Program-made: the position numbers and the translations under genes
Assembly: GCF_027474825.1 (NCBI RefSeq)
Contig: NZ_CP107030.1
Location: forward strand, 4,096,001 to 4,160,000
Direction: 5' to 3'
Length of the DNA stretch: 64,000 nt
Origin: Maribacter halichondriae
Lineage (GTDB): Bacteria > Bacteroidota > Bacteroidia > Flavobacteriales > Flavobacteriaceae
Notes under the pieces: generated by a model
Databases searched by the model: none
The model's input: the letters and a program-made list of their open reading frames with translations, nothing else
Told to the model about the DNA's origin: nothing
In this document: positions 40,378 to 50,539 of the stretch, in pieces
Position numbering within the stretch: position 1 is the stretch's first letter
How the letters are laid out: the number at the start of each line of letters is the position of its first letter

Positions 40378-41589
40378 ATGAAAAGAATATGGGTCTTGCT
40401 CGGGTTATTTTATTTAGGATGTACTCCTGTCAAAGAAAATGTTACCGTCGTTAATTTCCATCCGCAAAAGAAGATTGTTTTAGAAGGATTGAAACGTCCT
40501 TGGAGTGCTGCATTCCTGTCCAAAGATGTGGTATTGATTTCAGAGAAAGATGGAAACCTTTTAAAGGTCAACCTTACCACAAAGGAAAAAATAAAGATCA
40601 AGGGATTTCCTGCTGATCTGATGGACACCATTACAATCAATTCAAAAGCGTATGCCCCTGGCAGCTTCCCCAGAGATGCAGATGGTAAACAAATGAAATA
40701 CAATGCAGGTATTTTTGACGTGGTACTGCATCCAGATTTTAAAACAAACAACACCCTTTACGTCTCCTATGTTTCTCAAAAAGGACAATTATCTACTACC
40801 AAAGTCATTCGTGCAGTGCTTGAAAAGGACTCATTGACACAGGTGCATGCTATCTTGGTGGCAGAACCGTATACCGAAGGCCTTTTTCATTATGGGGGCG
40901 GTATGACCTTTGGTGCAGATGGCAAACTTTATATCACGGTAGGTGAGCGGCTATTCTCAGAAGTCAATCAACCATCGATGCCCATCGCCCAAGATCTCGC
41001 AGACAAACGTGGGAAAATCTATAGATTGAATGCAGACGGTAGTATTCCTGATGACAATCCTGATTTTGGAAATGAGGCAGTCCCTGGACTCTACGCGCCA
41101 GGTATTCGAGCTTCCCAAGGCATCACATTGAACAAAAAAACTGGGGCAATATGGTTTACAGAGCACGGAACGAAACAAGGTGATGAAATTAATCTGTTGA
41201 AATCCGGAGCCAATTACGGTTGGCCGATTAAAACAACTGGAGGGTACCGAGGATTGGGTTATGAACCCCCTGCATTGGAAGATCGGGTATTTACTAATCC
41301 CAAATGGTATTGGTTACAAACGGTAGCGCCTACTGGTTTAACATTTTATACAGGAGACGAATTTCCCCAATGGAAAGACAATCTATTTATTTCAGGGCTC
41401 TCAAGAGGCAGTCTTTGGCGTGTTGTGCTAGAAGGCGAAACCATTACAAGTTTAGAAGAGCTCTTTGTAAATGATAGGGTACGTACGCGCAAGGTTGTTC
41501 AGAGTCCCGACGGAAAGCTCTATTTATTGACCGATGAAGCCGATGGCAAAATGATATTGATCGAGCGAAATAACAATCCCAAATTATAG
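40378..41589 (+). CDS. PQQ-dependent sugar dehydrogenase-like lipoprotein
   Basis: 403 residues: lipoprotein signal (LLGLFYLGCTPV) and a GDH_B propeller with LKRPWSAAFLSKDVVLISEK, AGIFDVVLHPDF, HYGGGMTFGADGKLYITVGE, RGKIYRLNADGSIPDDNP, GIRASQGITLNKKTGAIWFTE and GANYGWPIKTTGG. The family oxidises aldose sugars with PQQ and Ca2+ in the periplasm. Intact, in contrast to the homologue at 24365-25893. It is 62 bases upstream of the NTF2/Nudix-like gene and probably co-transcribed with it. Confidence 0.9.
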   Translation: MKRIWVLLGLFYLGCTPVKENVTVVNFHPQKKIVLEGLKRPWSAAFLSKDVVLISEKDGNLLKVNLTTKEKIKIKGFPADLMDTITINSKAYAPGSFPRDADGKQMKYNAGIFDVVLHPDFKTNNTLYVSYVSQKGQLSTTKVIRAVLEKDSLTQVHAILVAEPYTEGLFHYGGGMTFGADGKLYITVGERLFSEVNQPSMPIAQDLADKRGKIYRLNADGSIPDDNPDFGNEAVPGLYAPGIRASQGITLNKKTGAIWFTEHGTKQGDEINLLKSGANYGWPIKTTGGYRGLGYEPPALEDRVFTNPKWYWLQTVAPTGLTFYTGDEFPQWKDNLFISGLSRGSLWRVVLEGETITSLEELFVNDRVRTRKVVQSPDGKLYLLTDEADGKMILIERNNNPKL

Positions 41590-41650
41590 AAACCGCCCTA
41601 TCTGAAAGAAAATAACAATTTAAAATTATTCGTATCTAAAAATCAATAGT

Positions 41651-42607
41651 ATGAAAAAGACACTCTTTGCTTTAACCATCTTACTTTCCTTTGCAGTAAT
41701 GCAAAGTCAGCCCACTAATGAAGAACAAATTAGAGTTGCCCTGAATGACTATATTGATGGCAGTTCTTATAATAAGGTTGACCAGATACTAAAAGCTTTT
41801 GCAGATAACGCCACCTTGTACCTTACTAATAGGGAAGGGGAGTTCAAGAATTTCACACCACAAGAATACACTGGTTTTTTTAAAAATGGGGTTCCTGGCA
41901 AATTCAATGGCCGAGTGGGAAAAATACTTTCAATTGAAATAGATAAAGATATTGCAACGGCCAGGGCCGAAATCGTCATTGCAGAACGGGAATCTAAGTA
42001 TATTGACCTATTTTTACTGAAGCATATTGATGGTAAAGGGTGGAAAATCATTAGTAAAACAGCAACTCAAGTTGACTACGGAGGCTATGTAGAAAGAGAT
42101 AAAAAATTAGACAATTTCACGCTACAAAGACTACTAGTGTTGAATGATGCAGGCGACGTTTTAATGGAACAAGGTGACGTTTCAACGGAACAAGCCGAAC
42201 CGACTTGGTATCCATTATCACTCTATAGTACAACCAGACAATCCATAACCGAGGCGATGGACAGTCTGGCCCTTTCCCATGGCATTAAAATATCCAAACC
42301 TGAACTGCGGGCCTATACCACCTATAAATTTTCCTATCACAATCAAGTTTCTTTTAGAAGTTATTACGTAGCCAAGTATGTAGCAGGTAGTTTAAATCCG
42401 CCAAAAGACGGAATTACCTTGAAATGGTTGCCGGTAGAAGAGGCTGTACCCCATATACCTGTTGAGGCAATCCGTTTAATAACCAAACAGGTATTGGAAT
42501 TTCCTGAAAACGTGTGGGGCGGTTCATTTCTCATTTCAGAAAATGGCGAACAACATGATACGCTTGTTTTAGAAGATTTTTACCCACTCTTTGGCACAAA
42601 ACTGTAA
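41651..42607 (+). CDS. Secreted NTF2-like (lumazine-binding type) protein with a C-terminal Nudix-like domain
   Basis: 318 residues with a signal peptide (LFALTILLSFAVMQS). Residues about 22-140 are an NTF2-like domain (ALNDYIDGSSYNKVDQILKA, IATARAEIVI, GWKIISKTATQVDYGG). Residues about 155-300 follow the Nudix layout (FTLQRLLVLNDAGDVLMEQ, YYVAKYVAG, LKWLPVEEAVPHIP). The catalytic Nudix box GX5EX7REUXEEXGU is absent: the matching stretch reads SITEAMDSLALSHGIK. The protein may therefore bind but not hydrolyse a ligand. The Nudix assignment is tentative. Confidence 0.7.
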   Translation: MKKTLFALTILLSFAVMQSQPTNEEQIRVALNDYIDGSSYNKVDQILKAFADNATLYLTNREGEFKNFTPQEYTGFFKNGVPGKFNGRVGKILSIEIDKDIATARAEIVIAERESKYIDLFLLKHIDGKGWKIISKTATQVDYGGYVERDKKLDNFTLQRLLVLNDAGDVLMEQGDVSTEQAEPTWYPLSLYSTTRQSITEAMDSLALSHGIKISKPELRAYTTYKFSYHNQVSFRSYYVAKYVAGSLNPPKDGITLKWLPVEEAVPHIPVEAIRLITKQVLEFPENVWGGSFLISENGEQHDTLVLEDFYPLFGTKL

Positions 42608-43049
42608 TTGAACTCGTCTTGAGTTAAGGTTTGGAACCGAGCCTGTCTGTCGGAAGGGCATAAACGAAGGTTTTTGTAGGCTGATGAAGTCATTTTTTGA
42701 GCGCATAGCCATAGTGACCTCTTGTAATTTTTTTAAATTATAATTATTCAATTTCAGAAACCCCAGTCATTCGTAAGAGTGAAGTGTCATGAAACAATAC
42801 CTTTTCACTCTCCGTATTGAGTTACACATCGGTTTCAATCATAGTGACTCCTTCCATCCATAAAGCCCTGAAAACCAATTAGACTCGTTTTTCGAAACCT
42901 TTCGTAATAAAAAACAAGTCGGTAATTGTGGTACCTTTGTAGTTGTGCCAGTACGTTGAATCACAACAGGCTAAAGCAACTACTAGGTTGAGCCAAGCGC
43001 ATTAAAAAAGTGAATACAAGCTTGAGAAATGAGGAGCATCCCTTTGAAA
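42608..43049 (+). other. 442-base gap, possible -7 box only
   Basis: No gene seen. A perfect TAnnTTTG element (TACCTTTG, 42932-42939) lies about 110 bases before the next start, but no TTG box is found at the usual distance. The remainder is AT-rich without clear hairpins. Confidence 0.4.
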
Positions 43050-43937
43050 ATGTCACTAAAAAATTCGGTTACTTACTACGTAATACTAGCTTTCATAGGC
43101 CTTATGCTAATGGGTTGTTCGTCGACCAAAAAAATGAAGAAGCAAACAATCCTTTTGGGGTCGGATCAAACTACTACACACCCACAAAACGATAATGGCA
43201 ATACCGTTACAGCTATACCTGATTATGATTTTGATGATCATGAATATATTAGCCTAAAACCAGTGCAAATAGCACCACACCTATCCAATATCAAAGATTC
43301 ATTGACACAAACCGATACTAGTACGGTAGCAAACGATGTTACAGCACTGGTTAGTTTAGATAATATAAGTCCAGTGGCCGATAAGCTAGTAGAAATTTAT
43401 CTCAACAGCGAAAATAAAGAGCCTAAAGGTCATTGTCTTTCAGTAAGTAAAGGTCGTTTTGAACAAGCGTATAAGCAGGTTCATGGTCATTCGCTGTATC
43501 AAGATTTACCGGATAGCATGGCCACAAAATTATTTACCCCCAAACAAGTGTTTAATTTGTTATACTCATCTGCATCAGAAACAGAACAGGGCTGGCGAAG
43601 TCTTCCAGAAAAATATAGGGGTAAGGGCAATGCCGGGGCTATTGCTTATGCCGGTATGGGTACCTTGGTTGATACATCAGCAATTTGGAGTGGTCAATTA
43701 AGACCTGGAGCACTCATGCAGGTTTGGCGATTTAAAGAAGACTATGAACAAGTGGTGCAAGGTGTAGATGTTAAAAAACTAGACCCTTACGGACACTCGT
43801 TCATTTTCATAAGCTATGTACGTAATGAAAAAAATGCAATTATCGGGCTTAAAATTGCCGACCAAGGTTTTCAAAGCTACAGACCTTTAGTACCTAGTGA
43901 TTATGAAGTTTGGTGGGCAGTGAACCTTAGTATTTAG
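43050..43937 (+). CDS. Lipoprotein with NlpC/P60-like features, unknown function
   Basis: About 295 residues from the ATG at 43050 (43029 also possible), with a lipoprotein signal (FIGLMLMGCSSTK). After a linker the C-terminal half has a Cys in KGHCLSVSKGRFEQAYKQ and a His in PYGHSFIFISYV, followed by IGLKIADQGFQSYR. A Cys before a helix and a His at the start of a strand is the NlpC/P60 papain-like pattern, but overall similarity is too low to name a family. The next gene has the same pattern, so the pair may act together on the cell wall or another amide substrate. Confidence 0.6.
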   Translation: MSLKNSVTYYVILAFIGLMLMGCSSTKKMKKQTILLGSDQTTTHPQNDNGNTVTAIPDYDFDDHEYISLKPVQIAPHLSNIKDSLTQTDTSTVANDVTALVSLDNISPVADKLVEIYLNSENKEPKGHCLSVSKGRFEQAYKQVHGHSLYQDLPDSMATKLFTPKQVFNLLYSSASETEQGWRSLPEKYRGKGNAGAIAYAGMGTLVDTSAIWSGQLRPGALMQVWRFKEDYEQVVQGVDVKKLDPYGHSFIFISYVRNEKNAIIGLKIADQGFQSYRPLVPSDYEVWWAVNLSI

Positions 43938-44042
43938 AAGGCCAATATGTAATACAACATTAATTTAACCTTTTTTATGTAATTTGTACTTATCTAACAC
44001 GTTACGAACATAGAGGTTCATTACTAAATCTATACAAAACCC

Positions 44043-44822
44043 ATGTTATTCTTTTCGCTACTACTTTCTTTAGGCTTTATAAACGAAATGCCGACCAAAA
44101 TAGAAAAGGTGACAGACTATAGCTTTGTTGCTGAAAAACCTTTATCTACTGCAGAAACCAGGAGTTTTAACGAAGAGGTAATCTTATCGTTTACAACAGA
44201 TTCAGATAGTATTGTAGCTTCCTATGCCAATACCAAAGTCGATGCAGATCAACTTCGTTTGCGTTTAAAAGAAGGCCTTCGACTGGGCACTATTTCTTTT
44301 GAAGCTATTAAAACAGCTTTTACCGATCAATTGGTGGACAAGATTATACCGCACTGGTACGGTACTCCTTGGAGTTTTGGAGGTCATACCGATATACCTA
44401 ACCAAGGTAAAATTGCATGTGGTTATTTTATATCGACCACCTTGCGCGATATGGGTATAAATCTCAACCGATATACATTGGCTCAAAAATCACCAGTTGA
44501 CGAGGCTAAAATGTTGAGTTGCGGTTCTGTAATTAACAAAGTTGTTCAAGATACACCAGAAAAAGCCATTGCGGCGATTGATCGCTTGACCGATGAGGGA
44601 CTTTACTTTATTGGTTTTGACGAGGGGCATGTGGGCTATCTTTTAAAGCGTGACGGTGAATTATTTCTAATCCATTCCAACTATTTTTCTCCCGTCTCGG
44701 TTTGTATGGAAACGCTCGAGGATTCACGAGTTTTCAAGCGTTTTACTACATTTCATCTTGTAGCTATTTCACATAACGATACCCTGTTGCAACGGTGGTT
44801 AGACAATGGTGAAGTGTTGTAG
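44043..44822 (+). CDS. Secreted NlpC/P60-like cysteine hydrolase candidate
   Basis: 259 residues, with a hydrophobic N-terminus (LFFSLLLSLGFINEM) that could be a signal. The likely catalytic Cys is in GKIACGYFISTTLRDMGINL and the likely His is in GFDEGHVGYLLKRDGELFLI. The preceding WYGTPWSFGGHTDIPNQGK resembles the segment before the nucleophile in NlpC/P60 enzymes. The activity is inferred. It lies 105 bases after the related lipoprotein gene on the same strand. Confidence 0.65.
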   Translation: MLFFSLLLSLGFINEMPTKIEKVTDYSFVAEKPLSTAETRSFNEEVILSFTTDSDSIVASYANTKVDADQLRLRLKEGLRLGTISFEAIKTAFTDQLVDKIIPHWYGTPWSFGGHTDIPNQGKIACGYFISTTLRDMGINLNRYTLAQKSPVDEAKMLSCGSVINKVVQDTPEKAIAAIDRLTDEGLYFIGFDEGHVGYLLKRDGELFLIHSNYFSPVSVCMETLEDSRVFKRFTTFHLVAISHNDTLLQRWLDNGEVL

Positions 44823-44910
44823 TAAATAGCACCAAATTAAGGTATTTCTTTCTTAAAATTTCCTTCAATAAAGTAATGTAATCTTCATTCTTCACCAGAT
44901 GGTGGATTCG

Positions 44911-45006
44911 GAAGACAAAGCACTTATTCTACGAGCCAACGGTAACGGGGCAATGCCTGCCTGCCACGCCTACGGCGGGTAAACCCGCAGGCAGGTGTGT
45001 GTAATG
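44911..45006 (+). repeat. Module B repeat copy with a GC-rich palindromic insert
   Basis: CACTTATTCTACGAGCCAAC and GTGTGTGTAATGA flank a palindrome: CCTGCCTGC (44956-44964) with GCAGGCAGG (44987-44995), enclosing a small CGCC/GGCG hairpin. It lies in the 398-base gap before the esterase genes. The rest of the gap holds only a doubtful 46-codon ORF (45049-45189). Confidence 0.75.
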
Positions 45007-45220
45007 ATTAATTTCAGTTAATTTCCAACAGAAAGACATTTTAATCATATGATGAGAATCAAGGATTATTTGAAAGACTTCCTAAAGACTAGGGTTTTTA
45101 TTCACAGATTCAAAAGTGACTCATCCATAATTCATAAGCGTCCAGATAGAAGACGCTATTCAGGAATTTGGTCATTACAGAACACTTAAGGTTGGCCCTC
45201 ATTATTCTTTGAAAAGGGTA

Positions 45221-46231
45221 TCAATTTCTCGAATGGCTTAAAAAGAAATCCAAAATCATCTCACTCGCATTGATTTCCTTACTGACTACACCTACCAAGT
45301 TAGGAGAAAGATATTGTGCTCCGCTCGGCCATGTATGGCCACCGCCGATTACCCTGACCAAAACAACTTCTGTGCCTTGTTCACACCCTTTGTGCCCAGA
45401 AATTTCAACACTAGTTCCATCGGTTGGAATAGTATCTATAATAGGTTGAGTCTCGGAGGGATTTGCACATTGATTATGGTCTACGAATTTTTCAATTGAT
45501 GCGGCTGTTGACAGCACTTCGCCTCGCATGCAATCAGGAACAAATGGACCAAGAATACAACCTCCATTATAGGGCACAAGAGGGTCTTCTTCGCCATTAA
45601 CGATCATTATGGAGATCGGCAATTCAGGAACTTTTGACTGAATAGCCGTTGTTATTTGGGCGGTAACCGGTGCAATGGCGGTAATTTTATTTGAAAGGTC
45701 CATCGCCAAGCGTATGGACATTAATCCGCCATTTGAAATACCAGTTACATAAACCCGATTTGCATCCACACCATAATTCTGGATCATATCGTCTATAATG
45801 GCGGCTATGAATCCGACATCATCGTACATGCTGTCGTTACCAAAAATTTCTGGTCGTCCATCATTCCAACGTTTGTCAATTCCATTGGGCATTATAAGAA
45901 TCATACCTCTTGACTCGGCCGCTGTTGTAAGTGTTCCGGCAGAAACGTCATCTTCGAAATTCGTTCCTGTTCCGCCGCCGCCATGTAAAGCGAATACCAA
46001 AGGGGTATCGTTAGATTCATCAAAATTAGAAGGCAAATACATGTGGTAGGTTCGTTCGACACCGTCATGTTGAATGGTTTTTGTATTGAATTCCCCTAAT
46101 GTATCTGTGGGAGAATCGTCATCCTTTGAACAACTGTTCATCATAAATAGAAAAAGTGGAAGCATCATGAAAACCCAATTCCATTTCGGTTCGGTGCAAG
46201 GTCTGTTCAAATTATTCTCTGTGTTTTTCAT
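45221..46231 (-). CDS. Esterase/depolymerase-like alpha/beta hydrolase lipoprotein (PHB depolymerase/CE1 type)
   Basis: 336 residues with a lipoprotein signal (FLFMMNSCSKDDD). The hydrolase core shows LVFALHGGGGTGTNFED (oxyanion region), the nucleophile Ser in VTGISNGGLMS, the acid in NGEEDPLVPYNGG and the His in VIGGGHTWPSGAQ. Relatives include polyhydroxybutyrate depolymerases, feruloyl and acetylxylan esterases. The exact ester is unknown. It is 8 bases after its paralogue in the same operon. Paired cysteines in the insert (GGCILGPFVPDCM) suggest a disulfide. Confidence 0.88.
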   Translation of the reverse strand: MKNTENNLNRPCTEPKWNWVFMMLPLFLFMMNSCSKDDDSPTDTLGEFNTKTIQHDGVERTYHMYLPSNFDESNDTPLVFALHGGGGTGTNFEDDVSAGTLTTAAESRGMILIMPNGIDKRWNDGRPEIFGNDSMYDDVGFIAAIIDDMIQNYGVDANRVYVTGISNGGLMSIRLAMDLSNKITAIAPVTAQITTAIQSKVPELPISIMIVNGEEDPLVPYNGGCILGPFVPDCMRGEVLSTAASIEKFVDHNQCANPSETQPIIDTIPTDGTSVEISGHKGCEQGTEVVLVRVIGGGHTWPSGAQYLSPNLVGVVSKEINASEMILDFFLSHSRN

Positions 46232-46239
46232 GCTTTTTT

Positions 46240-47205
46240 TTATTTGTTTTTAAAGAAATTCCAAACCTCAGTCGCCATTTCAATATCTCCGTTCTGCTCC
46301 TTTACAATAGCTTTAAAGACATTGCTATATCTTTCAGAAATGCTAGGTTCGGTATGCCCGCCGCCAATTACCTCATAAAAGACCACTTCCGTGTTATTTG
46401 CACCGTTTATATATAGGTGCTTTTTTACAGTAGAGTTGTCGGAGGTATCCGTATCTGCCAAATCAGTTACCGTCGGGGTGGTGTCGGTTTGATTTCGGTT
46501 GACCCAATAATCGATGGTTTCTTGACCAGAAAAGACTTCTCCACGATTACTCGCCATTTCCCCACCATCATAAGGGTTTATGGGGTCTTCCGTACCGTTC
46601 ATAAACAGCGCTGAAATTGGTAAGGTAGCATTTGTACATTGGGAATTAACAGGATTTGATGCAACAATAGCTGCAAAAGCGGTTAGCTTGTCGGGTATTT
46701 CTTGAGCCAATCGCATGGCCATATGACCACCATTCGAAGTGCCAACGGCAAAAACTTTTGATGCATCCGCTTGATGTTCGTTCAATACAAAATCGATTAG
46801 CTTGTCGATGAAAAGCACATCGTTCGCATCAGGATTACCGTTAGCATCATTGCGGCAGTCATTCCAACCGCGATGGTCACTTGAGCCATTGGTACCATCG
46901 GGTACGATCAGAATTACGTTTTCCTGAAGGGCGATGTTCTCCCAAACTTTGTATGGTGCTTTTACATTGGTGAAGCCCATTATCTCATCTTTGTTGCTTC
47001 GATTGCCATGCAATAAAATTACAATTGGGGCATTCGTGACATTTTCAGGCAGGTACATATGATAGTTTCTACTTGTACCAGAAACATCGATAGTCTGATT
47101 TTTATGCCAGCCCTGCTCGCCGGGCGAAAGTGGGTTTGAATCATCGTCTTTATGGCAACTTACTGTAAGAGCAATCAAGGCTAAGTAAAATAGCATGTTT
47201 TTCAT
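46240..47205 (-). CDS. Esterase/depolymerase-like alpha/beta hydrolase lipoprotein, paralogue
   Basis: 321 residues: lipoprotein signal (ALIALTVSCHKDDD), VILLHGNRSNKDEI at the oxyanion region, nucleophile Ser in AVGTSNGGHMAMR, acid in NGTEDPINPYDGG and His in VIGGGHTEPS. It shares the whole architecture with the adjacent gene, so the two are a tandem duplication that has diverged. Probably both act on carbohydrate or polyester esters at the cell surface. Confidence 0.88.
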   Translation of the reverse strand: MKNMLFYLALIALTVSCHKDDDSNPLSPGEQGWHKNQTIDVSGTSRNYHMYLPENVTNAPIVILLHGNRSNKDEIMGFTNVKAPYKVWENIALQENVILIVPDGTNGSSDHRGWNDCRNDANGNPDANDVLFIDKLIDFVLNEHQADASKVFAVGTSNGGHMAMRLAQEIPDKLTAFAAIVASNPVNSQCTNATLPISALFMNGTEDPINPYDGGEMASNRGEVFSGQETIDYWVNRNQTDTTPTVTDLADTDTSDNSTVKKHLYINGANNTEVVFYEVIGGGHTEPSISERYSNVFKAIVKEQNGDIEMATEVWNFFKNK

Positions 47206-47442
47206 GGCAATGTATATTGTGTTTTAAAACGTTTTTTACCTCAAATTATTCTTTCAAACAAATTTCATGAAGTATTGGCTCTTTGAAAAAAAAGAATGAC
47301 GAAAGCACTTCGTTTGATGATGAAAACTTCTTAAAACTTTATCAACTAAAATGAAATGTTTACATTCAAACACCGTTCATGTATCGGTAAACAATGGTAA
47401 TTGAAGATCTATGAGCTAAATTTAAATAGTTTACAAAAGCAA

Positions 47443-48167
47443 ATGCCCTTATTCGACCGCTTGATAAATAACAAAACCGTACAGAATCTATTTGTATGGT
47501 TTCTTGTATTTCTACTGTTAATTGCCACGGTACAACCTAGCAACAAGGTAGCCACTGCCATTTTCGCGATTATTTTATTGGCACCCGCCGTTTATTTAAG
47601 CAATCTGCTCATCCTTCCTTTTTTAAAAGAAAAAAAGTAACCTTTATTAGTCTTTTCACATCCAATGCTGCGGTATTTACTCTTATTTCAGCACTAATTA
47701 CAAGTGCTGTTTCTGATAAGGTTATTGATTCGAAGTTGTTGATCAACTACTTCGGTATCATGATACTCGCCCTCATTTTGGCAGCCGCGCTAAAAATAGC
47801 ACGGGATAGTTTTACGCGAAGGCAAGAAGTTCAACAAACGGAAACACCAATCAATGGGGAGGAAGCTGTCAGCTCTATTTTCGTGAAAAGTGATAAGAAA
47901 ATCATTAAAATCGACGTTGATGAAATCCAATATATCGAGGCCTATGGAAATTATGTGAAAATTTACACAGATACAATGATTCTAACACCAGAGACCCTGA
48001 CCAATTTTTTGGAAAAGCTACCTCCCAATTTTCTACGAATACACAAATCGTTCGTTATTAATTTCAATACATTAAAATTGATTGATGGGAATCAAATTGT
48101 ACTACAAAACGGGGCTAAGTTACCCATAGGCAAGTCGTATAAAAAGGCTGTTTTAGATAGGATATAG
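47443..48167 (+). CDS. Membrane LytTR-family transcriptional regulator, frameshifted
   Basis: The N-terminal part has membrane helices (LFVWFLVFLLLIATVQ, AIFAIILLAPAVYLSN) and the C-terminal part a LytTR DNA-binding domain (EIQYIEAYGNYVKIYTD, LPPNFLRIHKSFVINF, LPIGKSYKKAVLD). The A7 run at 47630-47636 breaks the frame. With eight A the text continues LKEKKVTFISLFTSNAA into further helices. The joined protein is about 242 residues from the ATG at 47443. A TTG at 47401 would add 14 residues. Membrane-LytTR proteins without a receiver domain are common in Flavobacteriia. Confidence 0.85.
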
Positions 48168-48244
48168 AATCATAAGATTTTCATATTTTTCTCACACAAG
48201 TATTTGGGTACCACGTTTTCTTTGCTAACTCCGCGCCTCGCCGA

Positions 48245-48277
48245 AAAAAGCTATTACCCAATGGGTAGTAGCTTTTT
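48245..48277 (+). terminator. Terminator after the LytTR gene
   Basis: AAAAAGCTATTACCC (48245-48259) pairs with GGGTAGTAGCTTTTT (48263-48277), with one G-T pair and a three-base loop. It could act on both strands. Confidence 0.8.
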
Positions 48278-48293
48278 CTCGCGTCTAAACTAA

Positions 48294-48386
48294 GGTAATG
48301 GAACACTTATTAACTGACCGACGACATGCGCTCCGAAGCTATTTACGGCGTAGGAGTGGAGGAGGAGGGCCATGTGTATGAAATGG
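48294..48386 (+). repeat. Module B repeat copy
   Basis: GGTAATGGAACACTTATTAA at the left and GGAGGAGGGCCATGTGTATG at the right, with a longer central segment than other copies. It sits in the 414-base gap between the LytTR terminator and the propeller gene. The rest of the gap shows no gene. Confidence 0.7.
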
Positions 48387-48581
48387 TGTCAACTACTTCA
48401 TGAGTATCTAAGTCGTTTTCTTCATCGCGAGGACCTCGAGTACAACTACGTTTTCCGTTAGTACAGGGCAGTTGTATTGATAGGATTGGAATCTTGGTTC
48501 AGATAGCGTTGAATTTGAAAAGCAGCATAGATAGTAATAAACAGCGGCGTATAACGTTCTATCTAGATAAAAAACCAGAAT

Positions 48582-50530
48582 ATGAGCCCGTTCAAATCTC
48601 TTTTTTTATTGCTGCTAGTTTTTCCTTTACTATCCTTTTCACAAGTCGAGATGAAATGGAACAAAGAGGTACCTACCAAAATTTTATGGCAAGAAGTTAC
48701 CTCACTGGGCAACCTTATCGTTAGTTCAAGAGAAGAATTGATCGGTATCGATACCGAAACAGGTGCTATTAGCTGGGGAAAAAGAGCCTTTGGCAATCTT
48801 GATAGAGACGCTTTCGAAGAACTTCCCAATAGTCCGTTTTTTTCGGTAACGACGGGCAACAGCTTGCATCTCATCGATCAGTTTAGCGGCAATGAAGTCT
48901 TTAATTCTAAAAATGCTGGTCTTCAACAGGTTGCTAGCTATCATTTATTGTATAACTCAGATGCTATTCTTGTTTCTGGAACAGATTACAATGGAGAACC
49001 GCTGATGGTTTCCGTAAAAATGTCAGATGCTAGTTTGTCATGGTCGATGAATGAAAAATTTGGCCGTATCGTTGCTACCAATGAACTTGACAATCAAGAA
49101 CTGCTTATTGTGACCTTGTTCAATAATTATAAACTCAACGCGGATACCGGAGACGTAATTTGGAAGAAAACGAACTCCAAGGAAACGGAGCAAATCGACA
49201 AAATGGGGAAATTTGGGGCCTTATTGAAGCAGGTCGCGGAGAATGTCTCCAAAGATATGGACATACAACTGCGCTACTACCAGCCCGAAGGCAGTGCCAT
49301 TTTCTATTTGGGATCACAGCAAGAGCGACAAGGCGGTATGACCACATCCTCTGGCAATACCACTATTAACTATACCAATAACTATAACGCTTACAATATC
49401 AATGATGGCAGTTTGGTATGGGACGAAGAATTAGAGGTAAACGGGGCACTCAGCCAGGTCTATTTTTTAGATAAAGGAATGCTGGTGTTGCCCGATGATG
49501 GCAATCGAACGAAAATAAACCTGTTCGACTATAAGACCCGTGAAGGGCTGTGGGGAAAAAAGGGCCGTGGTATCGCGATCAAAGGCGGAGTTTATGATTA
49601 TTTAGATTCCGGCGACGGTATTTTGCTGGTATCGCGAACATCCAATAAAGATTTTCTCAATTATTTAGACCCAACGGTTGGGGCCATTACATTTGATAAA
49701 CCTGTCAAAGTCGATGGTACGGTCGTTGGCATTGTGCCACTGGCGAATTCAATCCTATATATAACGACCGAATCGATGAACATTTTGGACCACCATACGG
49801 GAACCCTGAAGTGGAAAAAAGTATTCAAACCAGTCCTAGACTTACCGCAGAGCACCAAGATAAAATTTATGCTTTTGATTCCAGTTCCGGCTTTTTAAAA
49901 GTTGTGGATAAGTCAAATGGCCAAGTAAGTGATTTTTCACAAGTGGAACTTCGATTTGAGGGGAAGGAATCCCCATCGAATCTGGAAATCATGGAGGACG
50001 GTATTTTTATACACTCTGATCAAAACGTTGCTAAATTCAATTTTGACGGATCCTTGGTCTATCAAGAATATTATGCCGCACCTAAAGAAGCGGGTTGGAA
50101 ACGTGCCTTACTTTATGCCTCGGCGGTACGGGCAGCATATATTGGTGCTACCTCATACTATGTTTCAGGTGCCATGGCCGCGGCTGAAAATGACGTACGT
50201 CAAAAAGATGAAGTAGCAGGAGAATTGGTATCTCAAATAGGCGACGCTTATGGAGAATTGGGCAATGCCGCTTCCAGTTATGCCGGTGCCGCCTTTAGAA
50301 AGGCGAATGCCCGACTCAAAGCCACCAAACAAGGAAGGGATTTTATGTTCATCATGTCAAAACAAGAAAAAGACATTGTCTTGTTAAAAGTTAGTAAGAC
50401 AACTGGTCAGGTAGCGGGCGAAATCAATTTGGGTAAGGACCGTGAACCCTTATATGCCGTTGACGATATTACCGGACAGGTATATTATCAAACAGGAGAC
50501 GCTGCACTTACCTCTTATATGGCGCGCTAA
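48582..50530 (+). CDS. Secreted PQQ-like beta-propeller repeat protein, frameshifted
   Basis: A signal peptide (FLLLLVFPLLSFSQ) is followed by repeated propeller blades of the PQQ_2 type: IDTETGAISWGKR, LNADTGDVIWKKT, NINDGSLVWDEEL, DHHTGTLKWKK. The A6 run at 49815-49820 breaks the frame. One more A gives KSIQTSPRLTAEHQDKIYAF and joins the segment ending at 50530. The total is about 650 residues. Near the end, GATSYYVSGAMAAAENDV is a hydrophobic helix-like insert. The ligand is unknown. The FecR-like gene begins 10 bases downstream and should be co-transcribed. Confidence 0.8.
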
Positions 50531-50539
50531 CAGATACCC

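Noticed and set aside
45049..45189. 46-codon ORF starting MMRIKDYLKDFLK
   Set aside because: No family resemblance, no promoter or ribosome site and no conserved neighbour; length is within chance expectation.
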